This document shows, piece after piece, positions 1 through 11,205 of a stretch of 64,000 nt of DNA. The translations under genes were made by a program, and so were the position numbers. Under the pieces are notes generated by a model. The model saw nothing but the letters and a program-made list of their open reading frames with translations, was not told the DNA's origin and did no database searches. How positions within the stretch are numbered: the first letter of the stretch is position 1; each line of letters starts with the position of its first letter. The stretch is from Phoronis australis (lineage: Eukaryota; Phoronida; Phoronidae). Location: assembly GCA_002633005.1 (NCBI GenBank), contig NMRA01000136.1, forward strand, positions 646,944 to 710,943, written 5' to 3'.

Positions 1-1330
1 TAATTGATTTTCTTGGGAAATCTTGGATAACATCTGTATCACTTTCAGCAACTTCAGCTTTAGTACTACTGTTGGTGCCTTGAAACGTTGCTATGCCGTT
101 CTATGTCCTTTCAATTTTCTGGTCTAACACTTGGTCTTCTAGTCTACAGCACTCAGCAGTATACTGTGTAGGCTACCAGGACATGCAGCTGTTTTCTGCA
201 CAAACGTTTGTGACACATCTTCTGCATTTTGATCTACTGATCTACAGAGTTCCACAGTCAATCATATTTCGTCAGGAAGCTTTCCTAAGCTTCTTTAGGC
301 TCTGACATCACAATTTTGTGCTGTTTGATGAACCTTGAATTATACAGGCATCACACTCCATGGGAGCAGCCATATTGAAGTAACTAAGCACAACAATACA
401 ATCTGGCTCGCTGATTGGTCAATTCAATAGAAAAGCGCCATCAAGTGGCAGGAATGTGCATCATATTTTGTGCAACAAAAACACCTTTTTTAAAAAAATG
501 TGCAAGGGTAGACGTGGGAACTTTTTGGAATTTGATTTATAGGTATATTATCTAGCCACATAGAAAAAACTAGGTTGCCCCCCCAAAGTACTCACAAGGA
601 TGAACGCTACGAGATCTGGCCCACCGTCTATAAAACCTTAACTTCGTTTCAGTTCTGCTTCGACTTACGACAAGTTCGAAAAGGCCACCAGACCTGTATC
701 AAGTCGTAAGACTGGAGTTGTAAAATGGTACAACTCTCTCATGAAGACGATGACAAATTATCAACAGAGGATACACGTTGTGCTATTGTTTTACTTGATC
801 ACTTTAGCTGTGTTTATCGAGCGCTTTCAAGGTATCTTTTAACGATGAATAATTGTTTTTTACGATCAACTATAAGCACGCCGAGCCCATACTATTTGTG
901 GTGGAAATAGAAAATGATTTCCGTTCAACCCTTTTAGTGGTGAGTCTAGGACGTCGCAGGGGGAGGGGTCAACCAAAGTCTCCCAAGGACGAGAGGAAGC
1001 GTTACTCCTGGAAACAACATGCCGGTGCTGACATACTTTTTACTCTTTTTGATCGATCCGGAAGACTACATGGCTGATACCCTCTTTTCAAAAACCCGAT
1101 TCACATAATTGTCTACATGTGCTGTTAAGAACTTTTCTTTTACTTAAGTAAAGAGTATGACCAGCAGAACTTTCCTACGATGTAAAATCTGAAATGAAAT
1201 ATTCTATTCTGAAATTACACACTGCTTTGTTTAATTTTATTCCTATGAACAATATTACAGGGTTAACATTGACTTAAGTACATCGATTTATATATCAACT
1301 TTAACTGGAAACTATTATGCCTGCTTACAG
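1..1330. other. No gene recognised (upstream intron of the DUOX gene)
   Basis: Given DUOX structure this stretch should be intron upstream of exon 1331-1561. Short ORFs at 725-910 and 853-1077 have no recognisable motif and no convincing splice sites. The minus strand of about 1-355 has short coding-like fragments in different frames broken by stops, perhaps an old transposon, but I cannot assign it. Confidence 0.4.
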
Positions 1331-4300
1331 CATATGCAACCAATAGTGAACATTCGGGAATCCGCCGCTTGACCGGATATGGCGTACCAGTGACACGTGG
1401 ATCGGCGTCGGCGATGTCGTTCACCTACTCTATTGCCATGCTGTCTATGTGTAAGAACACGATCAACGCGTTCAGAAACACCCGCTTGGCGAACTACATA
1501 CCCTTCGACTCTGCACTCACGTTCCATATGATTACGGCCTACACATCGGTTTTTCTAAGTGGTACGCATTTCTTCACTAAACGAAGAGCAGTTGCAAGCA
1601 TACCTACTACACAATCTTCAAATATTACATTAAGGGTATATTTACCAATTGTGTGTATTGCAAATCTTTCTAACTTTTACACTATGTCATTAGAATAACC
1701 CAGTGCGCAATCTGATGAGATTTACAAATGGATGACTTCTGTGTTCTTTTCATGTGTTAATGGAAAACCATTTGGAGCACGTGAGTGCCTCAGTGTTACG
1801 CTTATGTGAGCTTCGGCATTAGCACAAATGTTTACAATATCCTTTACTCTCATGTTCCTATCTCATTCTGTTCTTAACTTTTTGTGCGCATTTTCACTCT
1901 AGTTGTCCATGTCATCGGCCACGTGTTTAATTTCTACCACTTGACGACACAGCCACCAGACTTTGTGGAATGCATCTTTAAGAACATGATCTGGTTTAGG
2001 TAAGCACTATACAGGTAGTTGACAATTGGAATCTAAATATCTAACTTCATTAAAAATATCCACGTTGGTGCAGATGAAGTTTTTCCCTGACCATCCTCAG
2101 GCGTTTTCCTTGCCCACTTCGGTATCTGAATCTTCGCACACAAACCAAGAGCTTCGCCTCGCAGTCACTTAAAGTGGAACTTGCAAGCTAATTCCTAATC
2201 TCCGTGATTGCTTGGTCAAATTAGTTACAAAAACAACACATAGCTACTATGTGAATATGAAGTAGGTTGAAAATTGTCAAATGTTTTTAAGAACGAGTTT
2301 TGTATCGAAAATGATTCGCCGTAAATCACTCAACCGTATCCAGTAAGTGTGACGTGGTGTTGGGCAACAACACTGCTTGATGCCGGCTATGTGAGCCCCA
2401 AAGGTACGTCATTGGTGCAAAAGTCACGTATTTGTAAAATTTCTTTTCTTCACATTTACACATTTTCAATGAAGAACATTTCACTTTGTTTAGCGTTGAT
2501 GATGTTCAAATAGCATTGGGCGTTTATTTCTTGCTATTCATTAGCATAGTTAAGAGCATGCAAATACGTCTTTAATACTCCGTTAGATGGAAATACTGAC
2601 CGGAGGAGCCCGGAAATTGGCGATTGTTGTTTCTGCATCTTAGGAGTGCATAAGTATCTTTTCATGAAATTCGACAAATGTGTTTCCATTAAGGAGACGA
2701 CAACGGCTTTCCATTTTCAGATGGTTTAAGCGCCACTTTGTGGTCATTTAAATATTTTTTGCATAAATTTTGACGTCTGTCTCTCTATCTGCCAAACGAC
2801 TCAAAGGATCATTATGGAAATTGATGACTGTATTTGCCAAGACCCTGGATGACGTTGATTTTCAGATGTTTTCGACTATTCTGGCGCTCCCTAAGAGCAG
2901 TTTTGCTTTCTTGTATCTTTGGAAGGATCCTTGCAAAATTTGTCAGATGGACTCCTGTAGAGATGATAACAGATCTTCATTTTCAGACCCGTAGGACTAT
3001 CGCTGTGCCCCTAGTGTCAATTATTTTTTAGGTTTGTCTGTACATCTTAGGAGCTCCTTGGCTAATTTTCGAGAAATTTGACAAATTGTTGTTTATTACA
3101 GAGATGGATCCACCTTCTCAATTCGAATAGATTTAACGCATTATGCGCCATCTAATGGCCATTCTTACTATACTAAAAACACCCATAGAAGCAAACCGTT
3201 TGTGGCGCAGTCGTGGACGTATTTCAACGCTCAGCGTTGCTCTTGTTATTACATGTATGTCATTGAATTTTGATTTTGTTGTTTGGTTCCAGGAGCGACT
3301 TCTTGCCTTCTTTTGCCTTCTACATATTCAAAACGGCGACAGGCTTGACTGGTTTCCTTTTAATTCTGGCCCTGTCTATTCTCGTTGCTTTCTCTACGCC
3401 CTGGGTACGCCACCGGATGTATAGTGTGTTCCTCCTAAGTCATAGACTACTCTACGTCATCTACGCCTTGATCATTCTGCACGGCAGCGCCGTCCTTGTT
3501 CAGGTAAGGTACTACTTAACGTTGCATGTATGCCTCGGCTATACATTCGTTGAATATTAATGCAAATTATACATGTGGTGCCATTACGGACAATTTGTGT
3601 TTATTTGATATTTCCGAATTTTCATCTTTATTCTAAGAGAAACAGATTGTTATGCAGCAAGTGCAGATTACCCTCAGTTCGCATTTTACCATCGATTTCA
3701 TTTTAATTCAAATGAAAAAATGTGGTGATGATACTAGTGAAGACAAACAATTATTTCTCATCAAGATCATCTCAGTCAGATCAGAATGGAAAATAACGTA
3801 CATGACACTCAATTTACATGTAGTTGGAGACAAGTCCTAATTGTCGAGTGACATTTATCGACTTCTCTCTTCTAACGTGAGAAAATGACTATCTCAAAAC
3901 TAAAATTAACCTATTCCTTTATGTACCTTTCTAGCAACCTTGGTTTCATTTCTTCTTTCTGGGACCGGCTACTCTGTTCACATGTGACAAACTATACGGA
4001 ATGAAGCGAAAGTTGTCCCCACTTCCAGTTTTATTCTCGGAGCACATGCCTTCAGGTAAGTTTATTTGACGTTCGCAGACAAAAATATTTGGAGGTTAAA
4101 CAGTCTTGAATGTTTCGAATAGCTAATCGCTGACATTCACTAAGTGCACTAATCGTAGATATCGAATTCATATTCAATCACGTTGTTCCCACCAAACTCA
4201 CCACTCACGACATTCCTTTTTGTGTCTTGCCTCCTGCGCAGATGTCATCGATTCTTCTGTCGTTTTAGATGTATTATACCTGAGGATCAAGCGTCCACCA

Positions 4301-7300
4301 TTCTTTGACTACGTCCCCGGCCAATACGCACAGGTTGCCTGTGATGAAATAAGCAGTCGCCAGTTTCACCCTTTCACGATAACCTCCTATCCAGATGAAA
4401 AGTTCCTCTCCTTCCACATTCGTTCCTTCGGACCCTGGACGACCGCCTTGTCGGAACTGATGGCGACAAACCGTCAGCCTTTGGTATGTATCTCCACTTT
4501 GTCGGAAAAGAAACAACAATGGTCAGGGTGGGGCAACAAAGCTCCGCTAATCACCACTTTCCACTTCTCCGTTGCAATAGCTACAACTGACTGCCAGCGT
4601 ACGACTTTTATTGCTGCACCGGCTAAATCCGTATAGCTTTTGCAATACAATTCCCTAGATACCTCCCGAGTTTTCCGTCGCCCATAAAGTACCATGTAGA
4701 TTCATTAATTTCACTACCTAGTGGTGCCACTTGGTTACTATTTATGTAATTGACAGTAATCGTCATGGCAGTAAATGCTGAAAGTGCGATGCCACAAACA
4801 GATTTTTACGGACGCACACGTTTTAGATGTCTTTAAAGTTACAATGCTCTTTTCCAGATGTATGTTGATGGCCCTTATGGCGGAGTGCCGGGAGCCTTTC
4901 ATAAGTATGAAGTATCGGTGATGGCCGCTGGTGGTATAGGAGTTACTGCGTTTTCGGCCATTTTGAAACAGCTTCTCAGTGACATTACCTTCAAGTCAAA
5001 ACGAGTGAAAAAGGTATGTAAACATTTCCAGTAAGCTGGTTACTACGCTCCAAACATTTTGATATACCGAAGGCTGGTTTTGTGTTCAACGAATGTTTAC
5101 ACACAGGCGCGGACTAGGGATCAAGTCAAGATGGGTTATGACAATGGACAGGTACACAGAGGGCACTTTACTTTACTCCATTACTAGGATTCAACAGTGG
5201 CATGGCACATGCTGTGAGACGGATTCTCCTATTTACCCGGTACTCCTGGAACCATGCCTACACCAGAAAGATGTCGAAAACTGAGCTTTGTCATATATCG
5301 CCTATCGTTGTTCAAGACATGGTTTTGAAATACTTACAGAGATATTTCATTGACCATTGTTTTTCCAGTTTACTTTGCAAATGGCGAGCTTATAATGATT
5401 CAAAGATTTGGAATGGAGATGTTCCTGTATATTTTCAGATTTATTTTATTTGGAGTACCTGTAAACAGTCCCATTGGGAGTGGTTTGTCGATGTTCTTCG
5501 GGAGATTGAAGAAGTGGACGTCGAGGGAGTTATTGACATACACCTGTTTATAACGAACCACTTTGAAAAATATGACCTCAGGACTCTGTTGATGGTAAGT
5601 TTAAAAACTTCATCTAGTCAGGTGATAAGTTAGCCGTACTTACGCCTTTATAGTGGGTGACGGTCTCACATCACATAACGCCTACTGTTTGCATATCGGT
5701 GCAAACAGACTACGTGTTCTTGATCTCGTTTTCCGGTATGAATATATTTGAATATAGCGTCCGGGAATATACTAAGTAACTGACCTGGATCATGGCATTC
5801 AAATAGTTGCAGGTAGGACACTGGAGCCGATGGACACGAGGTCATCTCCTTCAACTTTTGGGCATCGAATTTCATAAATTTTGTTTGGCGACCTTAATTG
5901 TCCCAGGCGTCCAACAAAAACATCGTGCTGTATGTGTGTCCGTGTTGTAAAACACTCATCTTAATTTTCAGTTTCTGAGCGAAAAGCACTTAATCAGTAT
6001 GTCAGACGGGAACTTGCTCACGGGGCTACAATCAGTGACACACTTTGGTCGGCCGGACTACTCAGCGATTCTGGATGCTATCTCATGTCAGCACCCGGAG
6101 GTTTGTTTGTAATCAGTTGTAACTCTTCAGCAGGCCTACCACAGAAAATAAAACTGTTTAAAATAAATGTAAGAAAAAGTAACTGGACTCATGTCTTTGA
6201 TCCCGTTTTCTGATTTGCTCTTTCCTAAGATTAAATCGCACTTAGCCTCAACCCCATTGGGCGTTTCCTGAAGATTGTCATAGACTTTCTTTTTCTGGAC
6301 GAATATTTTTGGAAATGTTGCCAATTTCAACCCACTTCTTCATATACTCCCATGAACCATAGGCGGATTTAGGGGGGGCAGGGGGCCCGCACCCCCCCCC
6401 TTGGCTGCCGCAAAAAAAAATAAAACAGTAAGAGCGTAGGAAAATGTTGAGTTTATTAATTAACCCCGGTAATTAAAATTATATGGATGAAAAAATATTT
6501 AAATGTGTGCAGTTTTAGTGTTTCAAGTGTCAAATTCGGAACACGGCGCATTCGTAACGGAACTATGTCTAAGTATAGGCTCTCCCGCGTTATCCCAGGC
6601 GACCGGCAGTGGCGTTGCGCACTACGACTCCGTTTCCGTCGTCTGCTCCACTGTGCAATGAAGAAAATTTACTTCATTTTTTAAAGAAAATTGAACCTGA
6701 GTGACGATGAAAAAACAGAACCTGCTGGTAAGATGTGAATCACTCAGAAACTCGCAATACTCTCTTTGTCAAACCTTATCTTAAGACGATTTCCAAAGCA
6801 ATCCCGTCATTATTGCTAACACGAAAAACGGGTTTGGTCTTTTGGGCAAATTTGTTAAGAATTGATGGCACAAAATATAAAACGTGTAATAAGCATTATA
6901 AAAAGAAGTAGGTCTGCGCACAAACGCTATGGACCATAAACAAGTAGGTCTCTTAGTATAAGATTAGTAGTTAAATCGTGGTGGTGTAGTGGTAACGCAC
7001 GCGCGCTCTATCCGCCAGGTCGTGAGTTCGAGTCTTTGGTACTTGCAGTCTTTCCTGTTTGACACGTTCTCCGTTGTTTTTTTTTTGCCTTTTTTCTTGA
7101 ATAATACTTCAGGAATCAAGTAAAAATGCTTGATTTTTAGAGGTAAAAACAGAAAAATTTCCTGGGCGGGAGGGGGTCAAACCCCCCTCCCGACCTCCCC
7201 CCATTCGGTGCTATGCGCATCTACAATCGTGGTTCAGTTTGCACAAATGCTTACCGCCGGACAAAATGTTGGGCCCCCCCTTGTGATATCCTAGATCCGC

Positions 7301-8230
7301 CACTGTTGAACCATTTAAAATTCCCTAACAAAATCACAAAGCCTGTCCACGTAAATGCCAGTAAGCAGATAGGGAAATTTTGATATTTTTGTGTTCGCGC
7401 CTGCAAAAACACCATACTCGTTCAATTCTAGCCGGGTTGTAATACCAGATCCCGTGATGCCAAAACACCATACTCGTTCACTTCTAGCCGGGTTGTAATA
7501 CCAGATACCGTGTTGCCAAAAGACCATACTCGTTCAATTCTAGCTGGGTTGTAATACCAGATCACGTGATGCCAAAACAATTACAACGCATCAACATACT
7601 GATTATTCACGGTTCATAAATTCACCAGCTAATTGACTTTTCATTTAAGAAGCTTAAAAGTATAGATTAAGTACCATGATAAGTAAAACGAGGATATTAT
7701 ATTTAACGCTTAAAGGTGAACTTGATATACATGAAAAACCTAGTTTAATCGAAATTCATTAGTGGTCAGCTATATTGCATGACCATAGCGCATGTGCTGT
7801 ATAGAAAGACAATACTTCGTTTATTGATGAGTATAGTTTCGAGGTTTTTCGCAAAGGCGTTTAACTATAAACGAGCCTTCGCCATCTTTGTAACTGACGC
7901 TCTCATTCCCTCCCTAATTTTGCTTGCTTGATTACCTTATTGTCGTAGCAATCATGGTTCTGAGAGCATGAGATCTTTACGTCATACAGCAGACCGAACA
8001 ACGGAAACTTTAAAAAACGCGATTCTCAGACGGTTAAACGACTGAACTTTTGAATCCGTAAACTCAAGATGGACAGCTGAATTGTTACTGCTCCTTTTCA
8101 GGTGACCAAATTTGGTGTCTTCGCTTGCGGCCCTTCCATTATGTCAAAAACCGTGAGGAAGGCATGTTCCCAACACAATGGACACTCGGACGCGACATTC
8201 GACTATTATGACGAAATATTCAATAAGTGA
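1331..8230 (+). CDS. DUOX: Dual oxidase (DUOX-type NADPH oxidase), 3' exons only
   Basis: Nine exons: 1331-1561, 1903-1999, 3293-3503, 3935-4055, 4242-4483, 4858-5013, 5439-5594, 5972-6100 and 8102-8230 (stop TGA 8228-8230). All introns are GT-AG and all junction phases agree, giving about 490 residues. Exon 1 has the TGYGVPVTRGSASAM segment and LANYIPFDSALTFHMI. Haem-ligand histidines appear as FH and VHVIGH in one helix and SHRLLY...ILHG in another. The FAD motif is HPFTITSYP. NADPH motifs are DGPYG, AAGGIGVTAF and ACGPSIM. KYDLRTLLM followed by LLTGLQSVTHFGRP is the arrangement known from DUOX rather than NOX2 or NOX5, and the tail ends in an aromatic stretch as in DUOX. DUOX is a membrane enzyme moving electrons from NADPH to oxygen to make extracellular hydrogen peroxide. 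The peroxidase-like domain, first helices and EF hands are not in the window. I found no preceding exon between 1 and 1330. The DUOX call is firm; the paralog is unknown. Confidence 0.93.
2590..3252 (+). repeat. Truncated copy of the 51-kb modular repeat (HINE-like)
   Basis: Located in a DUOX intron. It repeats phrases of the element at 51088-52582: CTATCTGCCAAACGACTCAAAGG against CTATCAACCAAACCGCTCAAAG, a GCGCCATCTAATGGCCATT module, and the 3' end GTATTTCAACGCTCAGCG followed by TTGCTCTTG. The 3' hairpin (CAACGC...GCGTTG) is preserved at about 3223-3240. The 5' end is missing. Confidence 0.65.
6360..7305. mobile_element. hAT-like non-autonomous element (MITE) in a DUOX intron
   Basis: Terminal inverted repeats are TAGGCGGATTTAGGGGG at the left and the complement of CAGTGGCGGATCTAGG at the right. 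Near-identical 8-bp flanks, ATGAACCA (6352-6359) and TTGAACCA (7306-7313), look like a target-site duplication of hAT length. G/C runs lie just inside both ends. There is no transposase ORF. A tRNA-like segment sits at 6979-7045. Confidence 0.72.
6979..7045 (+). repeat. tRNA-derived (SINE-like) segment inside the hAT-like element
   Basis: An A-box-like TGGTGTAGTGGTAACGC is followed about 30 bp later by a B-box-like GAGTTCGAGTC, the layout of a tRNA-type RNA polymerase III promoter. The acceptor stem does not pair well, so it is more likely a tRNA-derived SINE head or tRNA pseudogene than a working tRNA. Confidence 0.5.
7405..7573. repeat. 56-bp tandem repeat, three copies
   Basis: ACCATACTCGTTCAATTCTA starts at 7411, and close matches start at 7467 and 7523, so the period is exactly 56 bp. 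Each copy ends in a variant of CCAGATCCCGTGATGCC. Lies in the last DUOX intron. Confidence 0.9.
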
Positions 8231-9020
8231 ACAGTCTTGACTGGAAAGCATGTTGCTTAATATTTTTTTCTCATGTTACACGGTTGTCTTTATTTATCAA
8301 ATATTGATTAGTGATTATTTAACCTAGACATCAGCAGTGCTACTCAACAAAATGTTATTTTATTCCATCGGTCAGGTTTATTTTGGATCTGCAGAATTGT
8401 CCAGAAAAAGCGACGGGGTACTTTTTCAACAACAGTCCTGTAGCGCAATTGAATAATCTGAAAAACGTGCAACAGTATTCTCACACTGTTGTTCGGCGTT
8501 TTTTTTCCCTGATTTTGTTGTTTTTTTATGTTTGCTTTTTCTTACCATTTTAAATTCTATTTGTGCTCTGTTAACTGCGTTGTTCTAACTCAGCTCTGCT
8601 TTGTAGGCGCCATGGTGGCGTTTTTGTATTATGCTTGTCTTGTTGAGCCTTTGTTTTGTATTCGTGTTTTGTAATACTTATTCATATAAATTTACCTTTT
8701 GTCTACTCACTTCTTGTTTTACACTTTAGCTTAGCAGAAAAGATCCCGACATTTAGTTTTATATAACTGACAAGCTCATTATCTTATAACATTGTGGAGG
8801 TTTTTCAAAAATAACAACGTAATCGAACAAACAACAAGAGCTATGGGTAATTTCCACAGCGTGTCTGTTTGTCACTTCGAAGTGTGTCCCATGGTCGGCA
8901 AATCAGTAGAGCTCTCACGACAGACTTGAAAATAATTCGCAAATGGTTAAAAAGAAATCATTAAAGACATGCACAACGATCAAGTTAAGTTGAAAATTTT
9001 GAAGGTTAAGCGCACATCAG
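8231..9020. other. DUOX 3' flank, no second gene seen
   Basis: Follows the DUOX stop. It holds T-rich sequence compatible with a 3' UTR, but I saw no AATAAA in the first 500 bp. A variant ATTAAA lies at 8960. No other gene or repeat recognised. Confidence 0.4.
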
Positions 9021-9275
9021 TGTATTATGCAGAGACCACATTATACGCAGACTACATTGTATGCAGACCACGTAATACGCAGACTCCAATATGCACAGGC
9101 CACAATATTCCCACTCACGCTACATATACAAACACCATACTATATGCACGCTACATACCCTGACTACATTATACACAAACCACATTATACACAGGCCACA
9201 TTATATGCAGACGGCGTTATACACAGCACGTTATACGCAGACCACATCATACCCATGCTGTAGTATACGCAGAGT
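9021..9275. repeat. Degenerate ~19-bp minisatellite
   Basis: Many imperfect copies of a unit like CCACATTATACGCAGA, seen as TTATACGCAG, TAATACGCAG, TTATACACAG and TTATATGCAG. Short ORFs across it in several frames are repeat-born (HTTLYAD-like) and not genes. Confidence 0.85.
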
Positions 9276-10568
9276 ACGCTGGCAGGAGTCTCAAGACCAA
9301 AACAAAAGCTATGTACACTGATGTAAAATATCGACCACTTTTGGTTAGGCTTTGAGTAAGCTAAACAACCCCAAGAAGCACGCCTTTTCTAAATATTAAG
9401 GTATTCGTGCTCAGTCGAAGGAAGGCTTGCGTGAGTTTTGTGATCGCTTTACACCAGTACGTTTTGTCTTGAGATGTAAGTGCAGGTCAAAACTTTCAGT
9501 CGCAAAGTCGAACTTTTCAGAAACTCCTCACTCATTCAGACTATGAGATCTCTTCTCTAATCAAACTGGATGTTTCGTATTGCTTTTCAACATTTCATTC
9601 ACTGGTGTCTCAGACCACGGTTTCTTGCTCTAGGAAGCACAATTAGTAGGTGTCGCTATTTTAAGCAGCCTCCAAAGACTGTTTGCAACCTTAAATTTCA
9701 GACCTTACAGCTTCCAGGACACAATTAAGCCTCAAATCTATGGAAATCCTCGTTTTAAGCCTGGAAACAAAAAAATACGCAAGGTGGGGGGACATACTCT
9801 TCCCATTCGTCGACTCCGTGCACAAATACATCTCCGTCTTAGTTGAGCCTCAGCAGTACAATTTCAGTATCCCGACCCAATGTCCCTGTTTGCGCAATTA
9901 ACGCTTTCGCCGGCTGACAACGGGCGTGGTTGTAAAAAACATAAGGTCATCGTGTCATCATGATCACTTAGCACCGCTCCCAACCATACATCGTCCCTGA
10001 TCTTTGCCCCCTTCGACTTGCTGCCTGTGTTTTATGATTTTTACAATTTGATAGGCCGTCCTATTAACTGCTGCATATACCTAAAAGGGCCTGTTACAAC
10101 ATAAATGGGAGTAAAATACATTTATGATCGACATATGTCCCGGATAATAGATAAATGATACGTGCGTCGCAAGCTCGTTACCAGAGATGAAAGGAGACTG
10201 ATGTAGGCGATATAAGGTCATTTATTATGACTAGTACAATTACAATAAAATGAATACAGGTAAATAAGTATAATAGGTAATCTCTGGTAAGATGGGCAAT
10301 AAAAAGCGCCGGCCACGTGGAAGTACGAGAGAATGACGAAAACTGGGAGGAAGAGGGTGGGAAAATTGAATGAGTTTTTGACGTACAACAATGTGGCCGG
10401 AACAAAGTGAACTGAAAGCGAGGTTACAATAACAAAGTAAAACGCCCCTAAAGACACGTGACAATCATCAGCCTATAAGAGCCAAGAGCTGACCAAACTC
10501 GAGGCACGTGATAACAACAGACCAATGCGAAGGCTGGAAAAACGTCGTGTAGTCCTGCACGAGGGAAT
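9276..10568. other. No gene recognised
   Basis: About 1.3 kb of unique-looking AT-rich sequence up to the gap. Overlapping minus-strand ORFs at 10178-10464 in three frames lack motifs. Confidence 0.4.
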
Positions 10569-10949
10569 NNNNNNNNNNNNNNNNNNNNNNNNNNNNNNNN
10601 NNNNNNNNNNNNNNNNNNNNNNNNNNNNNNNNNNNNNNNNNNNNNNNNNNNNNNNNNNNNNNNNNNNNNNNNNNNNNNNNNNNNNNNNNNNNNNNNNNNN
10701 NNNNNNNNNNNNNNNNNNNNNNNNNNNNNNNNNNNNNNNNNNNNNNNNNNNNNNNNNNNNNNNNNNNNNNNNNNNNNNNNNNNNNNNNNNNNNNNNNNNN
10801 NNNNNNNNNNNNNNNNNNNNNNNNNNNNNNNNNNNNNNNNNNNNNNNNNNNNNNNNNNNNNNNNNNNNNNNNNNNNNNNNNNNNNNNNNNNNNNNNNNNN
10901 NNNNNNNNNNNNNNNNNNNNNNNNNNNNNNNNNNNNNNNNNNNNNNNNN
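10569..10949. other. Assembly gap (381 N)
   Basis: A run of N. ORFs predicted through it are meaningless. Confidence 0.99.
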
Positions 10950-10989
10950 AAATATATTTAATCTCGCACCCATTACACAGCTGTCAACG

Positions 10990-11205
10990 CTGAAGTTGAC
11001 ATTTTGTCCGTTGACCGTGTTTGGCGGTCCGTTAACCGTGTTTCCTCGTGAATATGAGTCCGTGTCCCGTGTATTTGGGTGCGTGGATCGTGTTTTGTGA
11101 GTCCGTTCCCGTGTTTGTGAGTCAGTGGACGGTGTTTGCCGGTCCGTGAGTCGTGTTCATGCGTCCGTTCCCGTGTTTTTGAGTCCGTTGACCGTGTAGT
11201 TTAGG
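10990..11205. repeat. Degenerate ~24-bp minisatellite just right of the gap
   Basis: Repeated variants of GAGTCCGTTGACCGTGTTT: TTGACCGTGTTTGGCGGTCC, TTAACCGTGTTTCCTCGTG, GTCCGTTCCCGTGTTTTTGA and so on. The gap beside it may be more of this array, left unassembled. Confidence 0.75.

Noticed and set aside
1-360. Minus-strand coding-like fragments (KAEVAESDTDVIQDFPRKS and a start MAAPMECDACIIQG)
   Set aside because: Several frame changes and stops in 350 bp and no motif I could place. Possibly an old transposon, but not supportable.
853-1077. ORF (SPKDERKRYSWKQHAGADIL) as an upstream DUOX exon
   Set aside because: Does not resemble the DUOX segment expected before the exon at 1331 and lacks matching splice sites.
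9027-9321. Overlapping ORFs rich in Tyr and His
   Set aside because: Produced by the 19-bp minisatellite; no coding signal.
10473-11100. Long ORFs across the gap on both strands
   Set aside because: They consist mostly of N.
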